A stretch of DNA of 64,000 nt from assembly GCF_022808595.1 (NCBI RefSeq), contig NZ_JAKUCN010000008.1, positions 1 through 64,000 on the forward strand. The letters are read 5' to 3'. A model generated the notes under the pieces. That model searched no databases. It was not told where the DNA came from and was given only the letters and a program-made list of their open reading frames with translations. The DNA is from Microvirga solisilvae (GTDB taxonomy: Bacteria; Pseudomonadota; Alphaproteobacteria; Rhizobiales; Beijerinckiaceae). A program made the translations under genes and the position numbers. Of this stretch, positions 8,777 through 16,148 are shown in pieces (the stretch's first letter is position 1; every line of letters starts with the position of its first letter).

Positions 8777-9790
8777 TTACTTCTTCAGCTCAAGCCCGAC
8801 GCCCTTGTTCACGAACTGGAGCGTGTAGGCCTTCTTGTAATCGAGGTCGGATTTAAAAAGACCGGCCTTCACCATCTTGTCGAAGAAGTCTTTCACGCGT
8901 GCATCCGACATGGCGCCGATGCCGAGCTCTTGCGCGTCGCCGGAATCGACGATGCCGTGTTCCTTCATCTTCGCGACGGAATAGGCGAGAAGCTCGTCCG
9001 TCATCTCCGGGTTCTCGCGCTTGATCAGCGCGTTCGCCTTGCTGTTGTCGCCGTAGAGATAATTGTACCAGCCGATGGTGGAGGCATCGACGAAGCGCTG
9101 CACGAGGTCGGCGTCCTTCTCCACGATCTCGCGGCGCGTCTCGATGGTGGTCGAATAAGTGCTGAAGCCCTGATCGGCGAGAAGGAACACGTTGGGCTTG
9201 AAGCCCGCCACCTTCTCGATCGCGAGCGGATCGGACGCCACATAGCCCTGCTGCACAGATTGCTTGTTGGCGATGAAGGGAGCCGGATTGAAGCCGTAGG
9301 GCTTCACCTGCTCGTCCTTGAATCCGAACTCCGCCTTCATCCATTGGAAGAAGGTAGCGGCGCCGCTTTTCGAGAGCAGGATGTCGTTCGATTTCTTCAG
9401 ATCCGCGAAGCTGTCGAAGCCCTGGCCCGGATGGGTCATGAGGGCCTGCGGCTCCTTCTGGAAATGTGCCGCGACGATTACCGTCGGAATATCCTTCTCG
9501 ACTGCCGAGAAGGCCTGGATCAGGCTGCCGCCCATGTAGAAGTCGAGCTTGCCGACGCTCATGAGCATGCGGTTATCCGCACGCGGGCCGCCGGGCACGA
9601 TGGTAACCTTCAGGCCGTACTTTTCATAAGTGCCGTCGGCGAGCGCCTGGTAGTAGCCGCCGTGTTCGCCTTGAGCGAGCCAGTTGGTGCCGAAGGTCAC
9701 CTCGCGCAAAGGCTGCTGTGCCATCGCGGTGCCCGAGATGAGGCCTGCCAGAAGCATCAGCGATCCTGCGATCCAAGCGTTTCGTTTCAT
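8777..9790 (-). CDS. NMT1/THI5-like ABC transporter substrate-binding protein
   Basis: A 337-residue periplasmic binding protein. The signal peptide runs to TAMA at residue 24 with Lys2/Arg3 and a hydrophobic core. The mature part opens with VTFGTNWLAQGEHGGYYQAL, typical of the NMT1/THI5-like fold that binds pyrimidine or flavin precursors, sulfonates or similar small organics. Context gives no metabolic gene to name the ligand. It is the first gene of a three-gene operon and is preceded by a long untranslated region (see 9791-10201). Confidence 0.85.
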   Translation of the reverse strand: MKRNAWIAGSLMLLAGLISGTAMAQQPLREVTFGTNWLAQGEHGGYYQALADGTYEKYGLKVTIVPGGPRADNRMLMSVGKLDFYMGGSLIQAFSAVEKDIPTVIVAAHFQKEPQALMTHPGQGFDSFADLKKSNDILLSKSGAATFFQWMKAEFGFKDEQVKPYGFNPAPFIANKQSVQQGYVASDPLAIEKVAGFKPNVFLLADQGFSTYSTTIETRREIVEKDADLVQRFVDASTIGWYNYLYGDNSKANALIKRENPEMTDELLAYSVAKMKEHGIVDSGDAQELGIGAMSDARVKDFFDKMVKAGLFKSDLDYKKAYTLQFVNKGVGLELKK

Positions 9791-10201
9791 CGTGTCGGCC
9801 TCATGCGATGGCGCAAGACATGCCTCGCGCTCGATGGCCCGGTTCTGCGCGGTTCCAGCGCGCTTGGCAAGGTCACCTGCATGGTTCTCAAGCTTGGAGA
9901 GGGAAGCGGAATGAGAAGGGTACAGATGTCAAAGAGCATGGGGGCAAAGGCATGGGGGAATGACCTCGCGAGCCTGTTGCTCCGAGGATATGAATCGAGG
10001 GAGGCGCGAGGAGGCGTCCGGCTCGTTCTAGAGTGAGTGAAGAACCAAACGGCTCCTCGCGCACGGTTCTTTTAGGCGTTCATCGTGTCTTTCAACGATG
10101 GGCCTCCTGGGCCGGCTTGCGAGACCGAACCAGGACCGTTCCCGGCTCCATCATTCACGACGCCTCGCGAGCGCGCCCCTCATCGAGCCAGGACACCAAC
10201 A
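9791..10201 (-). promoter_or_regulatory. Predicted ~400-nt structured 5' leader of the ABC operon
   Basis: If the promoter at 10202-10230 is used, about 400 bases of untranslated RNA precede the binding-protein gene. The leader holds a 7-bp stem (10040-10046 with 10065-10071), a CATCGT/ACGATG hairpin near 10081-10100 and complementary GAGGCGTC/GACGCCTC segments that could pair at long range. I looked for the conserved TPP, FMN and cobalamin boxes and did not find them. Possible unassigned riboswitch or attenuator; no protein gene is visible here on either strand. Confidence 0.35.
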
Positions 10202-10230
10202 CATATAGCCAAGGTTAGGACCATAGTCAA
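10202..10230 (-). promoter_or_regulatory. Predicted sigma70-type promoter of the ABC operon
   Basis: Read on the minus strand, TTGACT (10225-10230) and TATATG (10202-10207) are separated by exactly 17 bases. Immediately upstream is a purine-rich AGAACAAAAAGAGAACA stretch, an imperfect direct repeat that could bind a regulator. This is the best -35/-10 pair in the 735-base gap. Confidence 0.5.
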
Positions 10231-10257
10231 GAACAAAAAGAGAACACGCCTCATAGG

Positions 10258-10436
10258 GCGTCATCCCGGACGGCGAAAGCCGAGCCGGGATCGCGGGCAG
10301 GATCAAGCGCTGGCTCACCTCTCCCGGGCGGGAGAGGTCGACGCGCTTCAGCGCGGCGGGTGAGGGCATGCCCTTTCCGGATATGGCATTCCCTCACCCC
10401 AGCCCTCTCCCTCAGGGAGAGGGAGAACCCGCGCCA
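10258..10436. repeat. Two palindromic intergenic repeats (families C and D)
   Basis: Bases 10258-10294 match one arm of the element at 38079-38177 (CGTCATCCCGGACGGCGAAA with a GCCGGGATC partner). Bases 10310-10436 are a second, longer palindromic element built of CTCACC/GGTGAG and CCCTCTCCCTCAGGGAGAGGG blocks. Both types are common multicopy intergenic sequences in Hyphomicrobiales. They sit upstream of the ABC promoter and downstream of the first glucan gene and may act as its transcript end. Confidence 0.75.
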
Positions 10437-10526
10437 TTCTCGTCCAACGATCCCAGGTTCTGCTCCGCAGCCCCGGGAGGACGCCATGCAGCACAGGAGA
10501 GTGGCTGCGTGTGAGCGACCGCAATC

Positions 10527-12104
10527 TCACTCCACCGCCCAGGGATAGGTCCAGGTCTCCGTCAGTGTCCGGTTCCCGGCCTTCAGGAAGGCGCGCAGGT
10601 CCGTGGACTGGCCGGGCTCCAGCTTCACGTCGATGGCGGCGCGGAAGCCGTCGATGTGGTTGTTGGGCATGATGAAGGTGTGGGTGATCTGTCCTGCGGA
10701 CGTCGAGGGGACCAGATGCACCTGCTCGGGAGAGGCAAAGTAATAGGCAAGGTCGCCGCCCGCGAAATCGATGATGAAGCGGCGATGGGTGCGGTCGCTC
10801 GGCGCGTTCGATCCGCTGGCGCGGGCGGGAGCCTGGAGCGTGTTGATGACCTTGCCGCCCGGATGCATGGCGCCGATGGCGGAAACCGCGCGCAGGCGAT
10901 AGGCGAACGTGACCTCCTGGCCGGGCTCGTAGGGCTTGGCCGGCTGCCAATAGGCGACGATGTTGTCGTGCGTCTCGTCGGGGGTCGGGATCTCGGCAAG
11001 CTCCACCCAGCCCTCGCCCCATTCGCCCACAGGCTCCACCCAATAGCCGGGACGCTGATGATAGAAGGCTTCCAGATCCTGATAGTTCTCGAACACGCGG
11101 TCGCGCTGCATCAGGCCGAAGCCGCGCGGATTCCTGTCGGAGAAGGATGAGATTGTCTTGGAGTTCGGATTGCGCAGCGGACGCCAGATCCACTCGCCTG
11201 CGCCCGATTGCATGAGAAGGCCGTCCGAATCATGGATCTCGAGGCGGTAATCGTCCGTCGGCTTCCGGTCGTTCTCGCCTTCGAAATACATGGAGGTGAG
11301 GGGAGCCAGGCCCACATTCTCGATGCGCTGGCGCGGGAAGAGCGTGGCGGTGACGTCGAGGGTGGTCTCCTTCGACGGATAGACCTCGAAGCGATAGGCG
11401 CCTGTCACGGAAGGGCTGTCGAGCAATGCGAAGATGGTTGCCCGGTCACTATCGGGCTTGGGTATGTCGATCCAAAACTCGCGGAAATGCGGGAACTCCT
11501 CCCGCTCGCCGCCTTCCACGTTGATGGCGAGGCCACGGGCCGAAAGGCCGTATTTATGGTCGCGGCCGAGGAAGCGGAAATAGCTCGCGCCGAGGAAGGC
11601 GATCAGCTCGTCGAACACCTTCGGATTGTTGAGCGGGTGGTGCAGGCGGAAACCGGCGAAGCCGAGATTGACCGGCAGCGGCTTCTCGATCTTGTTGCGG
11701 CCGTAATCGAACAGCTCGCGCTGGTAGGGCACCGGCGTCGGCACGCCGTCGCGGATGACGTTCACCGTCACGGGGCGCTGATAGAGGAAGCCGAGATGGA
11801 ACAGCTGCATCCGGAACGGGCTGTTGCCGGAAGCGAGCAGCGCGCGGTCGGGACGGAAACGGATGTCGCGGTAATCGTCGAAGCTCAGGCGGTTGAGAGG
11901 CTCCGGCAGCTGGGCCGGCTGCGCCTCGAACGGAGCCGTGGACAGCTCGCGCGCGCGGCGCACCACATCCTCGAATCGGAACGGGTTCGGCGCGGGCACG
12001 CCGTTCTGCTGCTGCGCTTGCGCGAGACCATCACTGCTCCAGGCGGACAGGGCCGTGGCGGCGAGCAGGCTTTGCAGAAGGGCGCGGCGGGAGAGATGCG
12101 TCAT
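10527..12104 (-). CDS. opgG: OpgG/MdoG-family periplasmic glucan biosynthesis protein (copy 1)
   Basis: A 525-residue periplasmic protein for osmoregulated periplasmic glucan synthesis. The N-terminus is a Tat-type signal (LSRRALLQSLLAATALSA, then a GLAQA site), so export in folded form is likely. Family blocks follow: FRFEDVVRRAREL, SFDDYRDIRF, FLGASYFRFLG, the LSARGLAI segment, LAPLTSMYF and the EIHDSDGL/NPRGFGLMQRDR region near the middle. The start at 12104 is chosen at the signal peptide; the frame is open 24 codons more upstream. No opgH glucosyltransferase is in the window. A second paralogue lies at 24565-26148. Whether this copy is OpgG-like or OpgD-like cannot be settled by eye. Confidence 0.88.
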   Translation of the reverse strand: MTHLSRRALLQSLLAATALSAWSSDGLAQAQQQNGVPAPNPFRFEDVVRRARELSTAPFEAQPAQLPEPLNRLSFDDYRDIRFRPDRALLASGNSPFRMQLFHLGFLYQRPVTVNVIRDGVPTPVPYQRELFDYGRNKIEKPLPVNLGFAGFRLHHPLNNPKVFDELIAFLGASYFRFLGRDHKYGLSARGLAINVEGGEREEFPHFREFWIDIPKPDSDRATIFALLDSPSVTGAYRFEVYPSKETTLDVTATLFPRQRIENVGLAPLTSMYFEGENDRKPTDDYRLEIHDSDGLLMQSGAGEWIWRPLRNPNSKTISSFSDRNPRGFGLMQRDRVFENYQDLEAFYHQRPGYWVEPVGEWGEGWVELAEIPTPDETHDNIVAYWQPAKPYEPGQEVTFAYRLRAVSAIGAMHPGGKVINTLQAPARASGSNAPSDRTHRRFIIDFAGGDLAYYFASPEQVHLVPSTSAGQITHTFIMPNNHIDGFRAAIDVKLEPGQSTDLRAFLKAGNRTLTETWTYPWAVE

Positions 12105-12276
12105 GGCAGCGGGACTGTTCTTCCTGAATGGGAAAAGGGAGCGGCGGCTTCGAGCAGGGAAGCGCCACAATGTCATTTAGGTGAGCTTGAGCGGCTTAAT
12201 AGGGCCTGAACGGAAGCGTTGCCATTCCCCCTGCGGCGCCAGGGTTAAAAAATTTAAGGAAAGCCCCGAAAAACTC

Positions 12277-12304
12277 TTGTGAAGGGGGGCGAATATGCTT
12301 ATTT
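12277..12304 (+). promoter_or_regulatory. Possible promoter of the speF leader
   Basis: TTGTGA (12277-12282), 16 bases, then TTATTT (12299-12304). The match is modest but it is in the right place for a transcript covering the structured region before ornithine decarboxylase. Confidence 0.3.
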
Positions 12305-12744
12305 CACTCCTGCCCAATTTCGCACGTGCCTGTGGTCGTGTGTCGGTTGGTGGGCATCCGGACAAGAGGCCGGACAGCCGCCCGAGAGCATCCTAGCTCT
12401 CGACTACCCCTAACCGGCAGCCGGAGGCGAAAACCGGCGCACCTCGTTCTCAACGGGGGACGCGACTTAAAGCAACGACGAACGGGCTTTTTTGGTCTCG
12501 TTGGCCCTCCAAAGGTCAACACCGAAGAGGCTTGTTTATCATTGCCAGGCGTGCGGACGGGAACCCCCATCCAATCCACGGCAGCATCGTCGGGTGAAGA
12601 ACCCATCCACGCTACTCGTGTCTCCATCGCACGAAGCGGGATGCATCTTCCCTCGCTGACGCCGGACAGCAGACGGTTCTGACTGTCCAGATTTCAATCC
12701 GGAGGCTTGAAGACCTCCATTGAACCTGTGGTGGGGAGAGCGCC
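12305..12744 (+). ncRNA. Long structured leader upstream of ornithine decarboxylase, candidate speF RNA element
   Basis: Established knowledge: alphaproteobacterial ornithine decarboxylase genes often carry a conserved 5' RNA, the Rfam speF element. Here a ~440-base leader precedes the gene and shows ordered hairpins: CGAGAGC/GCTCTCG with a 6-base loop (12383-12402), CCGG-rich stems near 12414-12437, and GTTGGCC/GGTCAAC (12500-12520). The final part carries an AGGCTT/GAAGACCT-like stem region and GGGGAG shortly before the ATG. An open frame of 118 codons (12326-12682) with many Arg codons runs through it but has no ribosome-binding site. Assignment to the Rfam family rests on position and fold, not on a model search. 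Confidence 0.6.
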
Positions 12745-13899
12745 ATGACTGAGCGCATTCGTGAATTCCTGCGTAACCGACGTGAGGACGGCCCGTGCGT
12801 CGTCGTCGACCTCGATGTCGTGCGCGACAACTACTCCAAGTTTGCCCGTGCGCTTCCCGACACGCGCGTTTTCTACGCCGTGAAGGCGAATCCCGACCCG
12901 AAGGTGCTGAAGCTCCTGGCCGATCTCGGCTCGTGCTTCGACACGGCTTCCGTGGTCGAGATCCAGCTCGCGCTCGATGCAGGCGCCACGCCTGAGCGCA
13001 TCTCCTTCGGCAACACGATCAAGAAGGAGCGCGACATCGCGCGCGCCCTCGAGATCGGCGTGCGCCTCTATGCGGTGGATTGCGAAGCCGAGGTCGAGAA
13101 GATCGCGCGCGCTGCTGAAACCGCTGGCGTCGATGCGTCCGAGGTGAAGGTGTTCTGCCGCATCCTGTGCGACGGCGCCGGCGCCGAGTGGCCGCTCTCC
13201 CGCAAGTTCGGCTGCGTGCCGGAAATGGCGGTGGACGTGCTCGAGCATGGCGTTCGCCTCGGCCTGGAAGCCTACGGCGTGTCGTTCCACGTGGGTTCGC
13301 AGCAGGGCAACACGGAAGCCTGGGATCAGGCTCTGGGTTCCGCCTCTGCGATCTTCCGTGAATGCGCGGACCGCGGCATTCACCTGTCGATGGTCAACCT
13401 CGGCGGCGGCTTCCCGACGAAGTACCTGAAGACGGTGCCTCAGGTGGAGGCTTACGGCGAGTCGATCTTCCGCGCGCTGTCGAAGCATTTCGGCAACCGC
13501 ATTCCGGAAACGATCATCGAGCCGGGCCGCGGCATGGTCGGCAATGCAGGCATCATCGAGGCCGAGGTCGTTCTCGTCTCGAAGAAGAGCCGCGAGGAGG
13601 ACGAGGTGCGCTGGGTCTATCTCGACATCGGCAAGTTCGGCGGTCTCGCCGAGACGATGGACGAGTCGATCCGCTATCCGATCCGCAGCGAGCGCGACGG
13701 CGACCGCATGGTGCCGTGCGTGCTGGCTGGTCCGACCTGCGACTCCGCCGACGTTCTCTACGAGAAGGAGCCCTACATGCTCCCCGTCTCGCTGGAGATC
13801 GGCGACAAGGTGCTGATCGAAGGCACGGGCGCCTACACGACCACCTACTCGGCGGTCGCGTTCAACGGCTTCCCGCCGCTGAAGTCTTACGTGATCTAA
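12745..13899 (+). CDS. speF: Ornithine decarboxylase, alanine racemase-fold (eukaryote-like) type
   Basis: PLP enzyme of group IV decarboxylases, 384 residues, converting ornithine to putrescine in the cytoplasm. PLP-lysine is K47 (YAVKANP), H182 (FHVGSQ) stacks on the cofactor, GGGFP (220-224) and EPGR (259-262) bind phosphate, and C332-D333 (GPTCDSADVLY) is the catalytic pair contributed from the partner subunit; Y364 completes the site. The FHVGSQ and CDSAD motifs favour an ornithine or lysine/ornithine substrate over meso-diaminopimelate. The ATG at 12745 follows GGGGAGAGCGCC. With homospermidine synthase 2.2 kb downstream it supplies a putrescine-to-homospermidine route, probably regulated through the leader RNA. 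Confidence 0.95.
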   Translation: MTERIREFLRNRREDGPCVVVDLDVVRDNYSKFARALPDTRVFYAVKANPDPKVLKLLADLGSCFDTASVVEIQLALDAGATPERISFGNTIKKERDIARALEIGVRLYAVDCEAEVEKIARAAETAGVDASEVKVFCRILCDGAGAEWPLSRKFGCVPEMAVDVLEHGVRLGLEAYGVSFHVGSQQGNTEAWDQALGSASAIFRECADRGIHLSMVNLGGGFPTKYLKTVPQVEAYGESIFRALSKHFGNRIPETIIEPGRGMVGNAGIIEAEVVLVSKKSREEDEVRWVYLDIGKFGGLAETMDESIRYPIRSERDGDRMVPCVLAGPTCDSADVLYEKEPYMLPVSLEIGDKVLIEGTGAYTTTYSAVAFNGFPPLKSYVI

Positions 13900-13900
13900 A

Positions 13901-13946
13901 ACATTTTCCGCAAAAGTGGTCTTCCGGTTTTGCGAAAGAAAATGCG
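13901..13946. repeat. Palindromic repeat, family A (single unit)
   Basis: ACATTTTCCGCAAAAGTGG and CCGGTTTTGCGAAAGAAAAT form an imperfect hairpin. It belongs to the same GTGCGGAAAAGTGG/CCGGTTTTCCGCAC family seen at 18674, 51713 and 60606, but is more diverged. It directly follows the decarboxylase stop codon. Confidence 0.7.
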
Positions 13947-13966
13947 ACTTTAGAAAGTCACGTCCC

Positions 13967-13991
13967 GCCTGCCTCGCTGAATGAGGCAGGC
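13967..13991 (+). terminator. Strong hairpin after ornithine decarboxylase
   Basis: GCCTGCCTC (13967-13975) pairs perfectly with GAGGCAGGC (13983-13991) around a 7-base loop. No T run follows, so it may act with Rho or serve as an mRNA 3' stabiliser rather than as a true intrinsic terminator. Confidence 0.5.
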
Positions 13992-14084
13992 ATCAACCTC
14001 AACGAAGTTGTCCCGGACGGCTTGCTCGGTTTGAGCAAGTGCGAGGGCTGTCGCTCACCCCATGAGTTTTGGGAGGCCACGGCC

Positions 14085-14657
14085 ATGATCACGATTCGCG
14101 AAGAATCCTTCCACGATGTCGAGGCGCGGGAAGCGCTGCTCGATGCCTGCTTCGGACCGGCGCGGTTCCAGAAGACCTGCGAACGTCTGCGCGAAGGCCG
14201 CAAGGCGGCCGACGGCTTGTCGCTTGTCATCGAGCGTGATGGCGAGCTCGTTGGCACGGTGCGTCTGTGGCATGTCTCGGCCGGTCCGAACCGTCCGGCG
14301 TTGATGCTCGGCCCCATCGCCATCGATCCCGCGCTGCAGAGCCTCGGCCTCGGCGGAAAGCTGATGCGCGAAGCGTTGACGCGGGCGGCTGATCGCGGCC
14401 ACAAGGCCGTGCTGCTGGTGGGCGATGCGCCGTATTACGAGCGCTTCGGATTCTCGACGCAGAAGACGAGTTCGCTGTGGCTGCCGGGTCCGTACGAGCG
14501 CAACCGCTTCCTCGCGCTCGAACTCGAGAGCGGTTCGCTTAACGGCGCGCGCGGCCTCGTTTCCGCGACGGGCGCATTCGAGAACAAGCCCGATCTCACC
14601 GCGCTTGTTGCTGCGGCTGCGCAGGGGCAGCTGCCGGGCGTGCACGCAGCCTTCTAA
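14085..14657 (+). CDS. GNAT-family N-acetyltransferase
   Basis: A 190-residue acetyltransferase of the GNAT fold, YhbS-like. The acetyl-CoA region is IDPALQSLGLGGKLMREALTRAADRG (shown in parts: IDPALQSLG, then LGGKLMREAL), followed by VLLVGDAPYYERFGF, a conserved end of the fold. The ATG at 14085 follows GGGAGG with eight bases; a much longer open frame upstream is only the shadow of the decarboxylase gene. It sits between the decarboxylase and an MFS gene, so acetylation of a polyamine or related amine is conceivable, but the acceptor is not known. Confidence 0.87.
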   Translation: MITIREESFHDVEAREALLDACFGPARFQKTCERLREGRKAADGLSLVIERDGELVGTVRLWHVSAGPNRPALMLGPIAIDPALQSLGLGGKLMREALTRAADRGHKAVLLVGDAPYYERFGFSTQKTSSLWLPGPYERNRFLALELESGSLNGARGLVSATGAFENKPDLTALVAAAAQGQLPGVHAAF

Positions 14658-14663
14658 ATTCTG

Positions 14664-14702
14664 AAAAACCGATCCGAGGGCTTCATGTCGAAGCTCTCGG
14701 AT
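14664..14702 (-). terminator. Intrinsic terminator of the MFS gene
   Basis: On the minus strand a 13-bp stem (14690-14702 with 14672-14684, one G-T pair) is followed by a run of five T residues (plus-strand A run at 14664-14668). The stem includes the stop codon of the MFS gene, so terminator and coding end overlap. Confidence 0.75.
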
Positions 14703-15894
14703 TGGGCAACACGAACGTGACGCCCGCCGCCGCGACGAGATAGGCGGCAAAGCCAAGCCCGATGGCGCCGAGCCCAATGCCGGCATCGAACAGCAGGCCG
14801 ATGGCTCCCGGTGTCGCGGCTGATGCCACCACCATGATCGCGCCGGCGAGCGCGCGAATCTTTCCCAGATGTTGCGTGCCGAACAATTCGGCGAGCACTG
14901 CCGCGATGATCACGTTCGTGGCGCCTGCCGACAGGCCGATCAACCCGAAGAAGATCGGCGCGAGGAGAGGGCCGCTGAAGCCTGCAATCGCCACGGATGC
15001 AATGGTCAGGCCCAGAAGATAGAAGTGGCTGAGCCGCACCGCGCCGAAACGGTCGACAAGGCTTCCCGTCAGCATCGCAACCGTCACCGATACCAGCGCG
15101 AAGACAGTGATGCTCGTCGCCAACAGCTCCAGCGGCCAGCCCTTGATGTCGGCGATGAGACGTTGATGGAAGAAATAGGCGGTGACGATGGCGGGATAGC
15201 CGATCATCGTCGGCACGAGCGCGAGAAAACGCCAGTCGCGCAGGACGTCGATCCAGCGTGGCCCTGTTTCTGTTGGGCCGCTGGCGTGAACCGCGCCATC
15301 GAGTGCCGGCTCCTTCTTGCCGAGAACAAAACTTAAGCCCCAGCCGAGGCCAAGGCAGACCAGAATGAACAACGCTGCCGTGCGCCATGCATTGGTCCAG
15401 CCGAGTGCTGCGATCAGCGCGATGATGATGCCGGGCAGAATGGCTTCGCCCGCCGGGAAGCCCAAGGCCGCTACGCCTGTCGCCCTGCCGCGAATGCCGG
15501 ATGACAGACGGGCCGTACTCATCACGCCTGCATGGCTCGACATGCCCTGGCCAAAGAGACGAAGGGCGAACAGGCTCAAGCCCAGCATCACAAGGTTGGG
15601 TGCGAGCGACAGGCTGAGCGCCGCCGCCGCAAGGCCTGCGAGAGCGATGCTCGCATAAAGGCGGATATTGATGCGGTCGATCACGCCGCCGACCCAGATC
15701 ATCAGCAGGCCGGAGCACAGCGTGGCCGTGGAATAGATGAGCCCGAAGGCGCCGTTGGTCAGCCCGAAGGTGTCGCGGATGTTCGGTCCCGAGAGCGAGA
15801 TGAAGAAGGTTTGCCCGAAGGACGACAGAAAGGTGAGGGCAAAGCCGAGGCCGATCACACGCCCATGGCGCATGAGAAGTTCATGAAATTTCAT
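14683..15894 (-). CDS. Major facilitator superfamily transporter
   Basis: A 403-residue, roughly 12-segment inner-membrane transporter. The loop-2 segment GGVIDRINIR fits the MFS pattern GxxxDRxxRR, and the second half repeats it in GSLVDRFGAVRL. Between the halves is a charged cytoplasmic loop (KKEPALDGAVHASGPTETG). The substrate cannot be read from sequence. It lies between the polyamine genes on the opposite strand; a link to polyamine or amino-acid export is possible but unsupported. Confidence 0.85.
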   Translation of the reverse strand: MKFHELLMRHGRVIGLGFALTFLSSFGQTFFISLSGPNIRDTFGLTNGAFGLIYSTATLCSGLLMIWVGGVIDRINIRLYASIALAGLAAAALSLSLAPNLVMLGLSLFALRLFGQGMSSHAGVMSTARLSSGIRGRATGVAALGFPAGEAILPGIIIALIAALGWTNAWRTAALFILVCLGLGWGLSFVLGKKEPALDGAVHASGPTETGPRWIDVLRDWRFLALVPTMIGYPAIVTAYFFHQRLIADIKGWPLELLATSITVFALVSVTVAMLTGSLVDRFGAVRLSHFYLLGLTIASVAIAGFSGPLLAPIFFGLIGLSAGATNVIIAAVLAELFGTQHLGKIRALAGAIMVVASAATPGAIGLLFDAGIGLGAIGLGFAAYLVAAAGVTFVLPNPRAST

Positions 15895-16148
15895 CGGGTT
15901 CGATATCAGGTCGCATGTGTCTCGAAAGCGATCATGAGACCTTGTTTCCAGATGTCGAGGCCTAAAACCATGGGAAAGGGGCTTTCATGGTCATTTTGCG
16001 GCCGTCATCCGCAGGGAAATCGTCATCAAGGCTTCACAGCAAAGCGTAGGCATTGACCCCAGGGGCTCCGCAATCCTAGATGCGCGCGGAATTGTCCAAC
16101 CCGGAGACATCTCTGCCAATTGCAGGCTTCCACGAAGGAGAACTATCG
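15895..16148 (+). promoter_or_regulatory. Divergent intergenic region before homospermidine synthase
   Basis: About 250 bases separate the MFS start (minus) from the homospermidine synthase start. I find no strong -35/-10 pair or dyad. A good ribosome-binding site AAGGAGAA (about 16135-16142) precedes the ATG at 16149. Confidence 0.4.

Noticed and set aside
8744..10036. Open frame of 430 codons on the plus strand
   Set aside because: Antisense shadow of the substrate-binding protein gene that extends into the leader; sequence is low in hydrophobic pattern and has no family match.
9791..10201. TPP or FMN riboswitch
   Set aside because: The conserved CTGAGA/ACCTGATCTGG-type and RFN boxes are absent on the minus strand; only a generic leader is reported.
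13362..14084. N-terminal extension of the GNAT frame
   Set aside because: The frame is open through the end of the decarboxylase gene in another phase; the GNAT domain and ribosome site begin at 14085.
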